Source: Amphiduros pacificus (taxonomy: Eukaryota; Annelida; Polychaeta; Phyllodocida; Hesionidae). Taken from it: 64,000 bases of DNA. The notes beneath the pieces are model-generated. The model made no database searches. It had not been told where the DNA came from and saw only the letters and a list, made by a program, of their open reading frames with translations. How positions within the stretch are numbered: position 1 is the stretch's first letter; each line of letters starts with the position of its first letter. This document shows positions 11,090 through 24,320 of this stretch, in pieces. The stretch is taken from assembly GCA_949316495.1 (NCBI GenBank), contig OX439004.1, positions 54,344,159 through 54,408,158 on the forward strand, given 5' to 3'. The position numbers were made by a program, and so were the translations under genes.

Positions 11090-12640
11090 TTTTAGGGAGC
11101 CAATTTTGAGGCAATAGCAAGAAATACAATTTACAACATAATTTTTAAGGCAACATACAATCTTACAGCAATAATAAATGTTATATTACTGTCAGATATA
11201 ATCTATTGCAAATATCTTGTTTTTTTTATATTTACAAGATGTTCAGTTTGATTACTTTACTTAACATTTATCATTTGGCACAGGTCTTTCATAGTTTGGA
11301 TTTCTTAACTTAACATTGATTATAATATCTTAACAATGACATTTGCTTAATAACACATATTCAACAGTTATATTATTATTTTTGGAGGTTTAAAGCAGGT
11401 TTTATAAAATCAAAATTTCAGATGTCTGAAAAATGTTTGTATTGGGCAGCTTTAAAGCCAAACCTTTATGGTAACCGGCAGAGAAAATACTTTGTAGTCA
11501 ATTCACTAACAATCATACCTATTTATTGATAATTTTAAGCTCCCAACGATCAGTATAGGAACTATAGTAACGGGCTCCGTCCTTAGATCCCTGGGTTCAT
11601 CTGTCAACAAAACAATTGAAATTTTGCTATCTTGTCAGCTGTTTGAGATACAGGCTAGATGACTACTTCAATAAATGACTACTTGAAATAATATTAACTA
11701 TAAATTAGTGTAATTATAGCAATGTATCATTTTCTAATAAATCATACATCCAGTAACATATATATAAGTATAAATATAAGGATGTTAAGGTTGACCAGTA
11801 CATACTGACCAGACGAAATGGACATATGTCTGAGAAGCAAGGGAAAAATGCAAATTGTCAGATATTATATAAGAGAGTGATATCAGTTTTCAATGGGTCG
11901 CAGGTTGATGTTCATCGTGTGTATAAAGGATACTGACAGTGGAGACGGTGCATTATTTCAATTAGATCATAAGTGTGATGTATCCATTAATGTATCCTTA
12001 TGATATAAGGTATATTAAAGTTGGAGCCGTTAGAGGGGGTAAGAAATATTCTCTCAGCGGGGCATTGTTGTCCCCTAGCAACAATGCGGGTTCACGTGGT
12101 ACAATGCGGGGTTACGTGGTAGACGCCATCCGTTTGGCGGGCAATGTTCATATCGCCATTTAGTTCATGGCAGTCGTTGTCAGTTTATTTGTCATTCATA
12201 AAGAATGGGCCAAAAACCATAAGTCCCATTTCAAAACTCAACATAAAAGCCAAAATTCAGTTTCATTGGCAGAAGAAAACATAATGGGGCTTTCAATTTG
12301 CTATTACTTTTCATTTCATAATTTGTTGAAAAGTCTTGTTCTGCTTTGAATCAACAGAGGAGGAGTAAGTAATCATGTGTGTAAATGTCTCTCGGTAAAT
12401 GATACTGTGGAGCACATTAAAGTGACCAAAGTACACATAAATCGGGTTAAAGTAGGAATTCTAAGTTTATATTAGAGGTAGAGCAAAATAGTTTCACCCC
12501 CTAAAATATCGGATGCAGAAGTATATGTTTTACCCATGTAGAGGAGGCATCAGATTCACAATTTTTTATGTCTCAAATTTATATCAGACAAATGGCCAAA
12601 AATGTATAGGTCACTAAATGGCCAAAAATGTCCAAGGTCT
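11090..12640. other. Gene-free stretch
   Basis: AT-rich sequence with no recognised exon. A short direct repeat of gcggg-ttcacgtggtacaatgcgg type occurs near 12085-12125, and gtcactaaatggccaaaaatg-like words recur near 12590-12630. Confidence 0.35.
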
Positions 12641-12649
12641 ACCCAGAAA

Positions 12650-13560
12650 TGTAGCGCGATCAGGCTGTATAGCCCCTATGGGTTGGGTGACTATTGAAAG
12701 CTGGATTGATAGATCCAGGTTTATATTTCTTTGGAATTTGTTGAATTTGGCAAGTGGAAATGTGTGTAGACAATAATGTGTGTATAAGCTTTATGAGATT
12801 TGTTCCTGGTCAAAAGCGTGTAAACCAACAGGACCAGTGAGTGTATTATATGAGGCATGTGTGAAATATGGTCTTGAGGGTGATTTGATGAAAATGATTA
12901 CAACTGGAATATCAATGACAAAAGTTGAATGGAGAAGACAGTGTTCAAATAGAATTATGAGTAGAGAGTATGATATGTGGTGGTGCTCGATACGTTTGTA
13001 CAGTTCATTGACCTTGTACAGGGAGGTATTTAATGAGATAAGGTTATGCTAATGGTGGGACCTGGCAAATAAGGTAGTTGGTATAAGGGAGAACAGTGGT
13101 AATGGTTTTATTAGGTGGATGTGTATGGTGGGACACTAATGATGAAAATATATGTATGTGTTGTAAACAGGAAAAGGACTCAGTAGAGCACTTTTATTTC
13201 ATATGTTCTGGATTGAACAGAGAAAGGTTAAACTTATTAAATGAGATATCAACCCATGTTAGAGGTAATGTGTTTGTGGAAAATATGGACACAAGGGAGA
13301 AAATTATATGTGAAGTTGCAAAACACATTCATACAATGTATGAAACAAAGAGGGAAATCATTATGTAATTTGCATCATTATGATTTTATTATATGAAAAT
13401 TTCTCATGTGTAAAGTGAGTGTAAAAGTTCGTACTACCTGATCTCCAGTCTGATAAGATTGATTTCAATATTTATATAATGTTTTGTTTTATTGTGTAAT
13501 GTATATGCTCTCCATTTTGGGGGTTAGAAATAAATAAATACATATATACATACATCAGTC
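12650..13560 (+). mobile_element. LINE 3' fragment (C-terminal ORF2 region plus 3'UTR)
   Basis: The plus-strand reading carries features of the region after the reverse transcriptase in CR1/L2-like LINEs: GWVTIESWIDRSRFIFLWNL, a GP...Y(E)ACVKYGLEGDL stretch, a W...LYSSLTLYREV stretch, and a C-x2-C...H-x4-C knuckle (CMCCKQEKDSVEHFYFICSG). The frames are interrupted by stops near 12775, 13050 and 13137, and the RT core is absent, so this is a 5'-truncated, decayed copy. The 3' end is probably the AAATAAATAAATA run near 13529-13541. The family assignment is approximate. Confidence 0.65.
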
Positions 13561-16500
13561 TATTGTATGGATAGAGTAACAAGAAAGTCTTTTTTTATAA
13601 AAGTATTTGTATGCAATTTCCTTTTTGAAATTCATTTTTATATTTCTCCATCCCCCAAATATCAAATGGCCTGGCCGTAAATCTCATCAAATATTGTCTG
13701 CTGAAGATACTTTTGATTATGAAAATCTAATCCAGAACCCCCAAAAGACATACTACTACTCTTGAAGGAAATGTGCACGGTTCGGAGCGTTGGTGCTTTC
13801 ACAGCTTGGCTTCGGGTATTACAAAGAACATTTTGAACATAATAGGTGCGAATGCATTCGCCATTTTCCCCTATTTAACATTTTAATCGCCCAGGAATTG
13901 TTCTTATTGTCGTGTTTCACCTCCAAAGTCAGGTGTATTCTCTAATGATAAAAAAACACTTCATGTTTATAATAATAATACCCCTCTGCAATACGACACA
14001 TTGAAATGGGTAAGATGTATTGGTCATTTTATATCTTAAACAATTCTTATCATTATATTCTCAAATAGATACCGGTACACATTCTATGAATTTGCGAAAA
14101 AAAGTGGGAAAATTAAGACTCGTTGGTTGAAACAAAAAATAAGAAGGTAGAAGCCAAAACCAAAATATAGTCCCTTCAATTAGTCTCATTAATTTATTTT
14201 GATAATATTGGCAAAACAAGACATTATTGTATTTCTAAGTAATGTAATTTATTTAATGTTTCCTCTCATCTTCATCTCATCCTCATCATGCATAATAAGG
14301 GAGAGCTGGAAATTATCAAGCACTATTTCCTATACCAAATAGCAGACTCGGGTCTAATACAGATAAATATAGTCCTAAATGCAACTTTATGCCAATAATA
14401 GTCATCTATGATATGATCCTATTGTGGCTCAGGTGTTCATACAGGCATTCCTACATATATACCAGTGCCACCTGGTTATATTGGTAATACTGGCTTTACC
14501 AGATGAGCGCATTATTCAGTATATTTTGGTACCTCATAAGGGATGATCAAAACTGGTACTTCATTTCATATCGACTTCAAGTTAGCATACACATTTCTAA
14601 ATTCTAAATAATTAACCAATATAATTTTTTGACAAAAGAAAATCAAAAACATTGAAAGAAATCATGAAAATATGCTATTTTGTGCTGTAAATGTCTTTTG
14701 TCCATCATTCAGGATAGCGATTATTGGATGGCATTTTTTTGTGCAAATCAATTAAATTTGAATGTTACATACGAATTTCTTGCACAATAATTGACTTTAT
14801 ACTTCAAAATATTTATCTCTAATATTAGCAAATTCAACAAAGTTAGGCATGATGTGTCCGACTGTCAATGGTGTTTAACAGGAAACACATTCAGGCTGAT
14901 CTTCACCTTATAACAAATAACAAGGTTGAGCGTGACTGGCCAATCCGGGTACTTCTTCATGTTAAATCTTTCTTTGAGTCTGCAAGTGACAAATTAATGT
15001 TAGGATTGTATATCCCAGGTGGGTTCTCCAAAGTTTTTAATGTTTCTTACATCTTGAATACCAAAAGTTGGAATGGTTTTGGATTATCGGTGAAAAGACC
15101 AATATACATGGAGTGAAAAATGATATCATATACTGCATTCTCTGAATTTGCAGCTATCTTTCTTGAATGCAAGTGGTAACTGATCTGCTTACAGAGCAAG
15201 ACTTTCTGCAGGTGAAGTACTAAAGGTACCAATGCAAATTACACTCATTGATTTTGAAAAAGATTTAATATATTTGAATATGATTAATAGGCTGATCCAT
15301 AATCCATGCAATCATAATCATGCTTTCATCTTACTAATGAAAATAGGTAAGTGCTTCAACACACAGCAGGTCTAATGCCCTCTAGCATTCCATTTTCACG
15401 AACCTAATAAGTGGAATAAAAGAAAGCTTCCTCTCAAATATATTATGTTTATTGGACAAATGGGATTTAAGACTGTTCCAGGTACTAGTCATGGACAAGT
15501 ACACACCGGAACCGCAGGCAAAAATGCATGCATACTATTTTCTTTTATGAAAGTTTCAAGCCATTTACATTGCCATAATAATTGTCAGAGATAAAATGCT
15601 TTTCTTTGGTTCACCCATCATGATAAAAAAAAACATCATATAGTGATGTGCTCACACAAACTTTGAAGTGTCTATCTGACAAAAAGCTTTGAATGAAATA
15701 GGTGAAAACACCAATGTTGAACACCTAATACCCCAGCTGGCACTACGATATGAAATAGTCCCAGTCACCAAAGCAAGATCCCGATGAAGACAACCTATGC
15801 ATATATTTAATTCAGTTTCTGAGGAGAAAGAAAGATCTGGTCATGTGTCACGATGTTGCAGTAGATATGGCAGCTGTCGTATATTTATTGTAGATACTTA
15901 AATCCACAACGTGATTCAAATCATGTCAGGCATCAAACACCTCAGGAAGCAAATCCTGCTTAAACTATCTCATAAGTGAATCATGTTTGAACTATCTCAT
16001 GGGTGAAATAGTTTTAACATACAATTAGTGCAGGAAAAGATCTGCATGAGACCCCATGTCTAATGGATTTCTTGGTAACGTTTGTACTAACACATGTGTT
16101 TAGTCTTTAAGGTGAAACTTTTACATTTCTGTTCTCGACCTGATCCAAATCTGTGATGATCCATGCAGCAGATATGTCAAGTAGGATTGTAACTACTGAT
16201 CTGTTGCCATCAGGGGCAGAGAATGTCATTGGAATTCCTTATTTGCAGAGTTAAGAACCACCTATATACAATTGGACTACAAATGGAAACGTGGCTGAGA
16301 TCATTTTTATTATTTGTTTTGCAAATGTCCATCTCACTCCACCATGAGGCATGTCCAAGGTGTTCAGGAAGCAAACTCGGTGCCTGTAGTGTGGAAGACG
16401 GGGTCTTACCAACGGGTCCATTACCTACTCAATAAGCAAACTCAGTGCCTACTCGATTAGATCATGCTTGTAACCAAAGACCGCCATCTTGAAGAATTCC

Positions 16501-17531
16501 TCAACACTATCAATTATTAGACACTAATAACATGTCCATATATGGACAGTGAACCACCTCGCAGGTGCCCGTATGCCGTGCCCGGAATTCCGGTCATACG
16601 TCACTGGAAATATGGGTTGTTGTTTTTAGGGTTTCCCTGCTCTATATTTATGTCAATCAATCAGAGCAATCCCCTGCAAAATAGTGACAATATTCGCCCG
16701 CTGCACAAGAAGAGGTCCTTGATAGTCCTAATATAGATTTGAAATAGATTTGGACTAGCATAGTCTAATCAATTATTCTCTGTATATTTACGGTGTATAA
16801 ATGCATAAATGTAAAGCGGAATGGTTTTTGTTATACTAAGTAAAATCTTATCGTGCTCAAGTAGCATAGATGGCAAAGAGTTGAGAAATCCACCCTTGAG
16901 TGTTTTGCCATCTGTTTATCATTTGTGGTTAAATTTAAGGACATATCACGTCCTCCAGTAAATTGTTATCATAAAGCTTTAGGGTCAAACCTGATTAATG
17001 GTTATCATTCGCTATCATATCATCCTCTATGATTATTCAACATCGTTTGTATTCCAAAAGGTAACGAAGCCATTACGTTTTAGAGATTTTGAACCATTTT
17101 TGAACAACATATACAACCATATTTTACAGCTTTCACAGTTTGGCTAACACTATCACAATGAATTAGATTGAAACACAATTGGTGCGAATGCTTTCGCCGT
17201 TGTTCCCATTTTTAAATCTGTTGGTTGCAAACCAAGGACTTTCCTCTCAATGTTTGGTATTTTCTCCCTAGGGAATGGCACGTCATGAGCGATAATCTCT
17301 CAGCTTGTTATGATTATCTTTATCTTGTTCCCATCTTTTGGAGTTTTTTGCAACCCCTATTCTGCTCACCCCTTCCCTATAAATTGTGAGTCATATGTGA
17401 CAAAGTATCAGCAGATGACAGTCTTAATTTAATCACAATAATCTACTTATTAATTAGTGACTTAATGTGACAGAGGTGCTTAATGTTACAAGGTCTTGCT
17501 CTCTACTCCCCCCAGGTTGTAAAAAGGTAAA
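13561..17531. other. Gene-free stretch with scattered repeat remnants
   Basis: No exon is recognised in almost 4 kb. Segments near 13786-13905 and 17120-17215 share a tttcacagyttggct word followed by ggtgcgaatgcWttcgcc, also seen near 690, and look like a decayed short transposon family. The open frames at 14868-15116 and 16223-16435 have no recognisable domain. Confidence 0.4.
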
Positions 17532-18134
17532 CAGGGGTGGAAGAGCTCTGAACCAATCTGGTCTAATCGTGTCATTCTGCACGCTCACATCAGTGTTGGG
17601 TGCTAAGTAGCGTAATTCTGGGTGGTTTCTGAGCGTTGCCGTGCAGTGAACAATGGCTAGAACAATGGCTAAAAATATTTCTTTAATCTTTATAAATCAT
17701 ATATCATCCCCATTTTTTAAAGAAAATAACATGCTCATCAGTTACATATATAATTACATAGTCATCTAAAACTGATTTTAACGAGATTTTTGTGAAATTT
17801 TAACACAGGAAGGTGGTCCAGTTTGATATTGCATAACGAGGAATAATCCAGACTGGGGGGGGGACAAATATAACCTTAAAAACATTAAAGACTTACCATA
17901 AAATTTGCTCCACTATATTTAACACACTGGAATACACTAAAGTGTGATGACATTTGAAAACATTTGTAATGAATTTGATGCGATTTTTATGCCATTTGTA
18001 AGAAGTAAAGAACTTGTTATATGACAGAACCGCCCAGATTGGTTCAGAATTGGTTCAGAACAATGGTATGACGTCATACCATTCAGATATGTTTCGATTA
18101 TCGCCCAGATTGATTCAGAGCTCTCCTACCCCTG
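17532..18134 (+). mobile_element. MITE-like TIR element M, copy 1
   Basis: A 603-bp non-coding segment bounded by inverted repeats: caggggtggaagagctctga at the left and the complement of tcagagctctcctacccctg at the right, extending through ccaatctgg. A related copy lies at 53825-54249 and a partial one follows it. Internal words such as ataacgaggaataatccagac recur in inverted orientation in that copy. No transposase is present. A target duplication could not be fixed; ggtaaa occurs just outside both ends. Confidence 0.75.
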
Positions 18135-18424
18135 GTGGTAAAGGTAGCATTCATATAGCGTTCTATTGAGCTTGGGAGTAACTGACAGGAATTCCAACCA
18201 GACATCCCTGGGTTTCAAGGTGAATGCTCTCCAGGGTGAGCCATTTCGGCCAGTGTTTTTATAAAGCATTCTACCAGTTAATCAGTATGTAAGTAGTCTA
18301 TTATCAGTGATTATAATATCTTGATTAAGGTTCAAGATTTATTTTCCTTGCAAAAGCGAAACTTCCCCACTTGAAGAGACTTAATCGGGTCACCAGCCGG
18401 TCCAGGACATTCACATTGCAACTG

Positions 18425-19890
18425 ATGTATGGCTGAATAGAATTTGGAAATATGGCTTAATAGAGGTTGGAAATATGGCTGAATAGAGGTTGGAAATATG
18501 GCTGAAAAGAGGTTGAGAATATGGCTGAATAGAGGTTGGAAATATGGCTGAATAGAGGTTGGAAATATGGCTGAATAGAGGTTGGAAATATGGCTGAATA
18601 AAGGTTGGAAATATGGCTGAATAGAGGTTGGAAATATGGCTGAATAGAGGTTGGAAATATGGCTGAATAGAGGTTGGAAATATGGCTGAATAGAGGTTGG
18701 AAATATGGCTGAATAGAGGTTGGAAATATGGCTGAATAGAGGTTGAGAATATGGCTGAGTAGAGGTTGGAAATATGGCTGAGTAGAGGTTGGAAATATGG
18801 CTGAGTAGAGGTTGGAAATATGGCTGAATAGAGGTTGGAAATATGGCTGAATAGAGGTTGGAAATATGGCTGAATAGAGGTTGGAAATATGGCTGAGTAG
18901 AGGTTGGAAATATGGCTGAATAGAGGTTGGAAATATGGCTGAATAGAGGTTGGAGATATGGCTGAATAGCGGTTGGAAATATGGCCGAATCGAGGTTGGA
19001 AATATGGCCGAATAGAGGTTGGAAATATGGCTGAATAGAGGTTGGAAATATGGCTGAATAGAGGTTGGAAATATGGCTTAATAGAGGTTGGAAATATGGC
19101 TGAATAGCGGTTGGAAATATGGCTGAATAGAGGTTGGAGATATGGCTGAATAGAGGTGGGAAATATGGCTAAATAGAGGTTGGAAATATGGCTGAATAGA
19201 GGTTAGAAATATGGCTGAATAGAGGTTGGAAATATGGCTGAATAAAGGTTGGAAAAATGGCTGAATAGAGGTTGGAAATATGGCTGAATAGAGGTTGGAA
19301 ATATGGCTGAATAGAGGTTGGAAATATGGCTGAATAAAGGTTGGAAACATGGCTGAATAGAGGTTGAAAATATGGCTGAATAGAGGTTGGAAATATGGCT
19401 GAATAGAGGTTGGAAATATGGCTGAATAGAAGTTGGAAATATGGCTGAATAGCGGTTGGAAATATGGCTGAATAGAGGTTGGAGATATGGCTGAATAGAG
19501 GTGGGAAATATGGCTAAATAGAGGTTGGAAATATGGCTGAATAGAGGTTAGAAATATGGCTGAATAGAGGTTGGAAATATGGCTGAATAAAGGTTGGAAA
19601 AATGGCTGAATAGAGGTTGGAAATATGGCTGAATAGAGGTTGGAAATATGGCTGAATAGAGGTTGGAAATATGGCTGAATAAAGGTTGGAAACATGGCTG
19701 AATAGAGGTTGGAAATATGGCTGAATAGAGGTTGGAAATATGGCTGAGTAGAGGTTGGAAATATGGCTGAGTAGAGGTTGGAAATATGGCTGAATAGAGG
19801 TTGGAAATATGGCTGAATAGAGGTTGGAAATATGGCTGAATAGAGGTTGGAAATATGGCTGAGTAAAGGTTGGAAATATGGCTGATTTGA
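18425..19890. repeat. 23-bp minisatellite, about 63 copies, with higher-order repeat
   Basis: Tandem 23-bp unit of the form gaggttggaaatatggctgaata. Because 23 is not divisible by 3, the peptide period is 23 codons (69 bp) in every frame, giving long spurious minus-strand ORFs. A block near 19100-19350 with distinctive variants (agcggt, gagatatgg, gaggtggg, ctaaatag, ggttagaaa) recurs about 345 bp later at 19446-19690. That is 15 units and shows a higher-order duplication. Confidence 0.95.
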
Positions 19891-20361
19891 CCTGAGGAAA
19901 ACACTTCCTGCTAAGTCTGATGCCCCAAACTTGGTACAATGGGTCGAAACAGTAGCTTGCAGATACTAAAACAATAAACCTACAGCAAGATTTATAATTG
20001 ATATCGCAGAACAAAATCATATTCAATATACATAAAAAGATGACATATCTGTGGACTTAAAATTAAGACCAGGTAACGTATAAACATGAAGACATTTATT
20101 GTGGTCATTGTACATTCTAAAATTGTTATTCTAACAAAATATAACATTCCTGTTTGTATCCTTTATTATTATTGATCTTCTCTGAATATATTTGATAACG
20201 AGTATCTGAACCTGATTGTATTTGTCCTGGTATTTATTGATCTACCCTCGTAAAAAGGTTAACGTGTTCGTCTTGATATAACTGAGTGAGTGTTGCAATT
20301 TATATATCAGTCTGACATGTGGATATAACCAGATTACAAATAATAACACAAAGACGGAACC
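19891..20361. other. Stretch before the plus-strand PhyH gene
   Basis: AT-rich and without a recognised exon. It should contain the promoter and 5'UTR of the gene starting at 20362, but no TATA box is evident. Confidence 0.4.
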
Positions 20362-22925
20362 ATGGAAGTTAAACCTGAAGACATAAAAGGTGAGATCTAT
20401 ATATTCAATATGATATCATACAATATGCACACTGATACTGATACTATTTATATGTGACATGGTATTTTAATGTATTTTATGTTCTTATGTTTTATCTTTT
20501 TAATTGCCATTTTAAAGGGTTTTAACTGTGTATCTCTAGTCATAAGTGTGAATGTATGTATGAGTGTGAGAGTGCTGGACGTATATGAAAACCAGTGCAA
20601 ACTGATATGCCTTCCAGAATAAAGATATTTTATAATAATAATAATATGCATTTATTGGTAATTTTAGATAGGATTTGTATTCACTCCAATATACAATTAA
20701 TACCATGTAAAAATTGCAGCATTTTGCTTCTCAGAGGATTTCAAGGTGACTAGTGAAATAAAGGAGACATTTAAGAAATATGGGTACATCATTGTCCGGT
20801 AAATACAATTATTATTATATCTCCTTTTACTTGGTGTTTAATCTGATACATATTGTTGAACTGAATAATAATAATAATAATAATTGAATAAATGCGATAT
20901 GAAAAAAATAAATAGATAACAGATGAAATATGTTGTGTTTGGGAGGAGATTACACCATATTTGTGACAATGCAATCATATAACAAGAAATATTCCTTTAA
21001 AAAATAAATCACTTAATGCTGCAAATGATATACCGAAAACGCCACATATAGAGAGACGTAAACAGATCAACAGCCAATCTGGATATCAAAATATAATAAA
21101 ATTAAGTGATTTACTACTGAAATATTTCTTATAGAGTAATAATATTTCTTTTCACTTTTAAATAACATGTAATAGTGGGTTGTTTGACAAAGAGGAGATG
21201 GACATGCTCAAGACAGCGATAGAGAAGAGCAAACTGACAGAGGAAAGCAACTCATTTGAGCGAGATGATGGCGAGGGTCTGAAAATCAAGACTGTGTTGT
21301 GGACAACTACATCTGAGGACATCACAGGTATGGCGGTCAGGTGTGAGAAGCTGGCCGGGACTGTAGAAGAGGTAAATGGCTATCTATATACTCTCCCCTG
21401 CCTTTCCAACAGCGATACACAATACTATATGGACCTGTCACTCCCAAAAGCTATACACTCAAGATACTTTATTTAGGTTTTGTTTTCCAAACTAACATGA
21501 GATATTTGTTATTCACTGAAAAGTATTGATTTAGTTGAATATAACTGATATCCTGCCTCCTGTAATTTAAGAATGATATATGAGTGATCAAAAGGGTATA
21601 ATTATAGTACATCACTATATATTTAATTGCAGTTGTTAGGAGGTGAAGTTTACCCTTACCACATCAAATTATCACTGAAGGATGCATTCACGGGTGGATC
21701 ATGGATCTGGCATCAAGACTATGGGCAAGTCAGCATATAGCAGTACCACACAAATAATATTATTTGTTCTCTCCATTAAATATGTTGCAGTTAAAATTAG
21801 TGAAAACATTTGGATTTCCCAATATGAAAGTACTCATGGAAGTTAGGGTTGGTTTTGTTTTTTGTTATTTAAGACATCATGACGTATACATTGTCTTAAT
21901 GTTGGCAGGTATTGGTATGAAGATGGGTGCATCTTTCCCAATATGGCTACAGCTTATGTAGCACTGGACAAAGCTACCAAGGAAAATGGCTGCCTAAAAG
22001 TACATAATATATACGTTATCCTCAGATAAATGGACAAGTACATTACAATAGTGCTGTTAATGATCTACATAACAAAGAAAGCATTCACTTCTGATTATAA
22101 ATATAACAAAGGGTTTTGTTGTATATGAATAGGTTATATACCACGTATATCATAATGTCATATCTCAGACCTGCAAATATAATGCTTAAAGCTACAGTTT
22201 CAAAACAAATATTGAGCTTTTTTTTACTTTATCTACAGGTTTTAGTGGGCTCCCATCTTGCAGGCAGAGTAGACCATGTGCCTATAGGTGAGCAGATAGG
22301 AGCAGATCTAGACAGAGTTGATCTGCTCAGTAAGAGGCTGCCCTTGCTGCATGCTGAGCTTGAACAAGGCGATGTGTTCATCTTCCACTGTAACATGCTG
22401 CATAGGAGTGATCAGAACCACAGTGCTCACCGCCGCTGGGGCTTCCTAGGGTCCTACAACCGAGCAGATAACAACCCAACATGTACAGATATTCCTGGTG
22501 CTCAATCCTTCAAAATGGAAAAGGTGATTTAATCTAGAGAAATTTTATTGTTGTTGCTATTGATAGACGGTATTGTCTTATTGGGAAACTAAGCTGCTAG
22601 AGTTGATAATAGTTAAGAATAATCTCATCAGCATTGAGAGGTCGTACATGATTACCAGTTTCTGGGACCTTGTCTTTGTCAGTGATGTTCTAGGTAAAAT
22701 CAATCATATTCTGAATTTGAATTTTGTGTAATTTTACTCAAAACACTCATAATATGTCTCATAATATTTTCATTTCAGGTGCCCAATTCCGCTCTTAAGA
22801 GTGCAACAACAAAGGTAGCTGCAGATGGCCTTGACCTCTACCACCACCACGAAAGGAACCAAACCTCATTTTCCAAACTTCAAAATAAGAAAAAAGAATT
22901 TGTACAAATGAAGGTTGGACAATGA
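20362..22925 (+). CDS. Phytanoyl-CoA dioxygenase (PhyH) family protein, copy 1
   Basis: Seven exons, 20362-20389, 20735-20798, 21176-21371, 21633-21724, 21909-21999, 22239-22523 and 22779-22925, encode 300 aa. PhyH proteins are Fe(II)/2-oxoglutarate oxygenases. The iron triad is visible as H123-x-D125 (WHQDYG) and distal H212 ([10 protein letters not shown]), with R222/R223 suited to hold 2-oxoglutarate. Conserved [10 protein letters not shown] and [10 protein letters not shown] motifs also fit. The substrate is unknown; the length and motifs resemble the EctD/proline-hydroxylase-like branch as much as true phytanoyl-CoA hydroxylase. No signal peptide is seen, so it is probably soluble. Intron 4 starts with GC (TATGG|gcaagt) instead of GT; no GT donor keeps the frame. 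The ATG at 20362 has A at -3 and G at +4. A convergent paralogue lies at 24409-27538. Confidence 0.9.
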
Positions 22926-22982
22926 AAAGGGAGTGATGCCTTTTAAATACTATGTAATGCTGTAAGACTATTTTTCTCTAGT

Positions 22983-22988
22983 AATAAA
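22983..22988 (+). promoter_or_regulatory. Poly(A) signal of PhyH copy 1
   Basis: AATAAA 58 bp after the stop at 22925, the first canonical signal downstream. Confidence 0.6.
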
Positions 22989-22989
22989 C

Positions 22990-24320
22990 ACTTCCTTGAA
23001 GATATCCCATTGCTTTTGTTATTTCTACGCTATTTCACATGCGTAAATGATGATTTAAACAAAATATCTTCTACTGGGTGGTCCCAAAGGGTACTAGAAT
23101 GGAATGCGAGATTTAGGGGAAAATAAATCAAAACCATATTAAAGCAAAAATATATTTGTTTCTGATTTGATCGATCCACACCATATTTCATAACTGCATA
23201 CTTAGGAAGCCATTTATTTTATCATATGAATACACATACTAAAATGTTTGATACTTCGAAAGGGCCCTTGAACAATAACAGGTGTTACATGAAAAAAGTG
23301 ATAACATAAATGTGATATGACATATATGTATGCAATTACAACTTAACCAGCACTTACATGAAGACAAATCAGATAGAAAGGTTGTCTGCAGGTCATCTTA
23401 TGTAATTTATATGATTCTATTTTGCAACTAACAAAGCTAGTGATAAGCGTTATGTCTCATTCTGGTGCTCTTAGATACATTAGATACATTAGATCATATC
23501 CAGTACTATTGGTTTAGGCCACAGATCCAAGCCTATCACTTCTTATCATCCAACTTTAAATTGATTCTCAAAGCTGTACCATGCACAATGGACCGGATCG
23601 CGTTGTAAACATACACTTAATCTTATAGAGTCAGCATCCGTAGGACCATGCCATGGATTCCTTTATACTTGCACAGAGGTTTACTCTAAAATGTAAAGAA
23701 TTTATTTTTTACAATATTTAAATGGTAAAACCTTCATCGTTAATATTTGAAACTACCATCTGTAGCTATTTTGTTATTATTTGTGACAGCATTAGCCAAG
23801 CCGTGAAAGCACTGAAACCAAGATGGCCGAAAGTTGGTCGAATATTGCATCAAAGGGCCTAATATTTATTGGGACTACTGACAAAAGACCTAAGACCGTC
23901 TAGATCAGTAATCTGTACCATGCCGACAATATCCGTCAAGTTATGGAGATATGACAAGTATGAAAAAACCTCCAAACTACATTTGGAATGTGAATTGAGC
24001 ATCCGCTTCTTTTTATTTTTGATTAAAAGAAAGCGGAACGGACTTGAAATAGAAACAGATTTTAAGTAAGTTGTAATAAAAATGTATGGCTTTGGTATAA
24101 TTCCGTTCTATAATTTTCTTTATACGAATTCATATATTCCCTGTTTGATACTTATAGCTTGGAAAATTAACAATACCATAGTTTGCAATAAAAGAAATAT
24201 CTTTGTCCTTGAATTATATTTTTCAATCCCTTTTGCACAAGGGGAATTTGATCAGTGATGTCTCAGCTGGGATATTTTTACCACTGCGAAAATAAATAAA
24301 AAATTTCTGATTTTGATATC
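22990..24320. other. Region between the convergent PhyH genes
   Basis: AT-rich and without a recognised gene. Near 23780-23855 a gacagcattagccaagccgt segment followed by ccaagatggccgaaagttgg resembles short motifs near 690 and 38790, probably remnants of a small repeat family. Confidence 0.4.

Noticed and set aside
10862-11129. Four overlapping frames with 5-residue repeats
   Set aside because: Translation artefacts of the 15-bp array.
14868-15116. 82-aa plus-strand frame
   Set aside because: No recognisable domain, no splice signals and ordinary AT-rich composition; not enough to call a gene.
19078-20026. Long minus-strand open frames (up to 205 aa) rich in FQPLFSHIS
   Set aside because: They are translations of the 23-bp minisatellite; every frame stays open because the unit lacks stops, and there is no composition or context of a gene.
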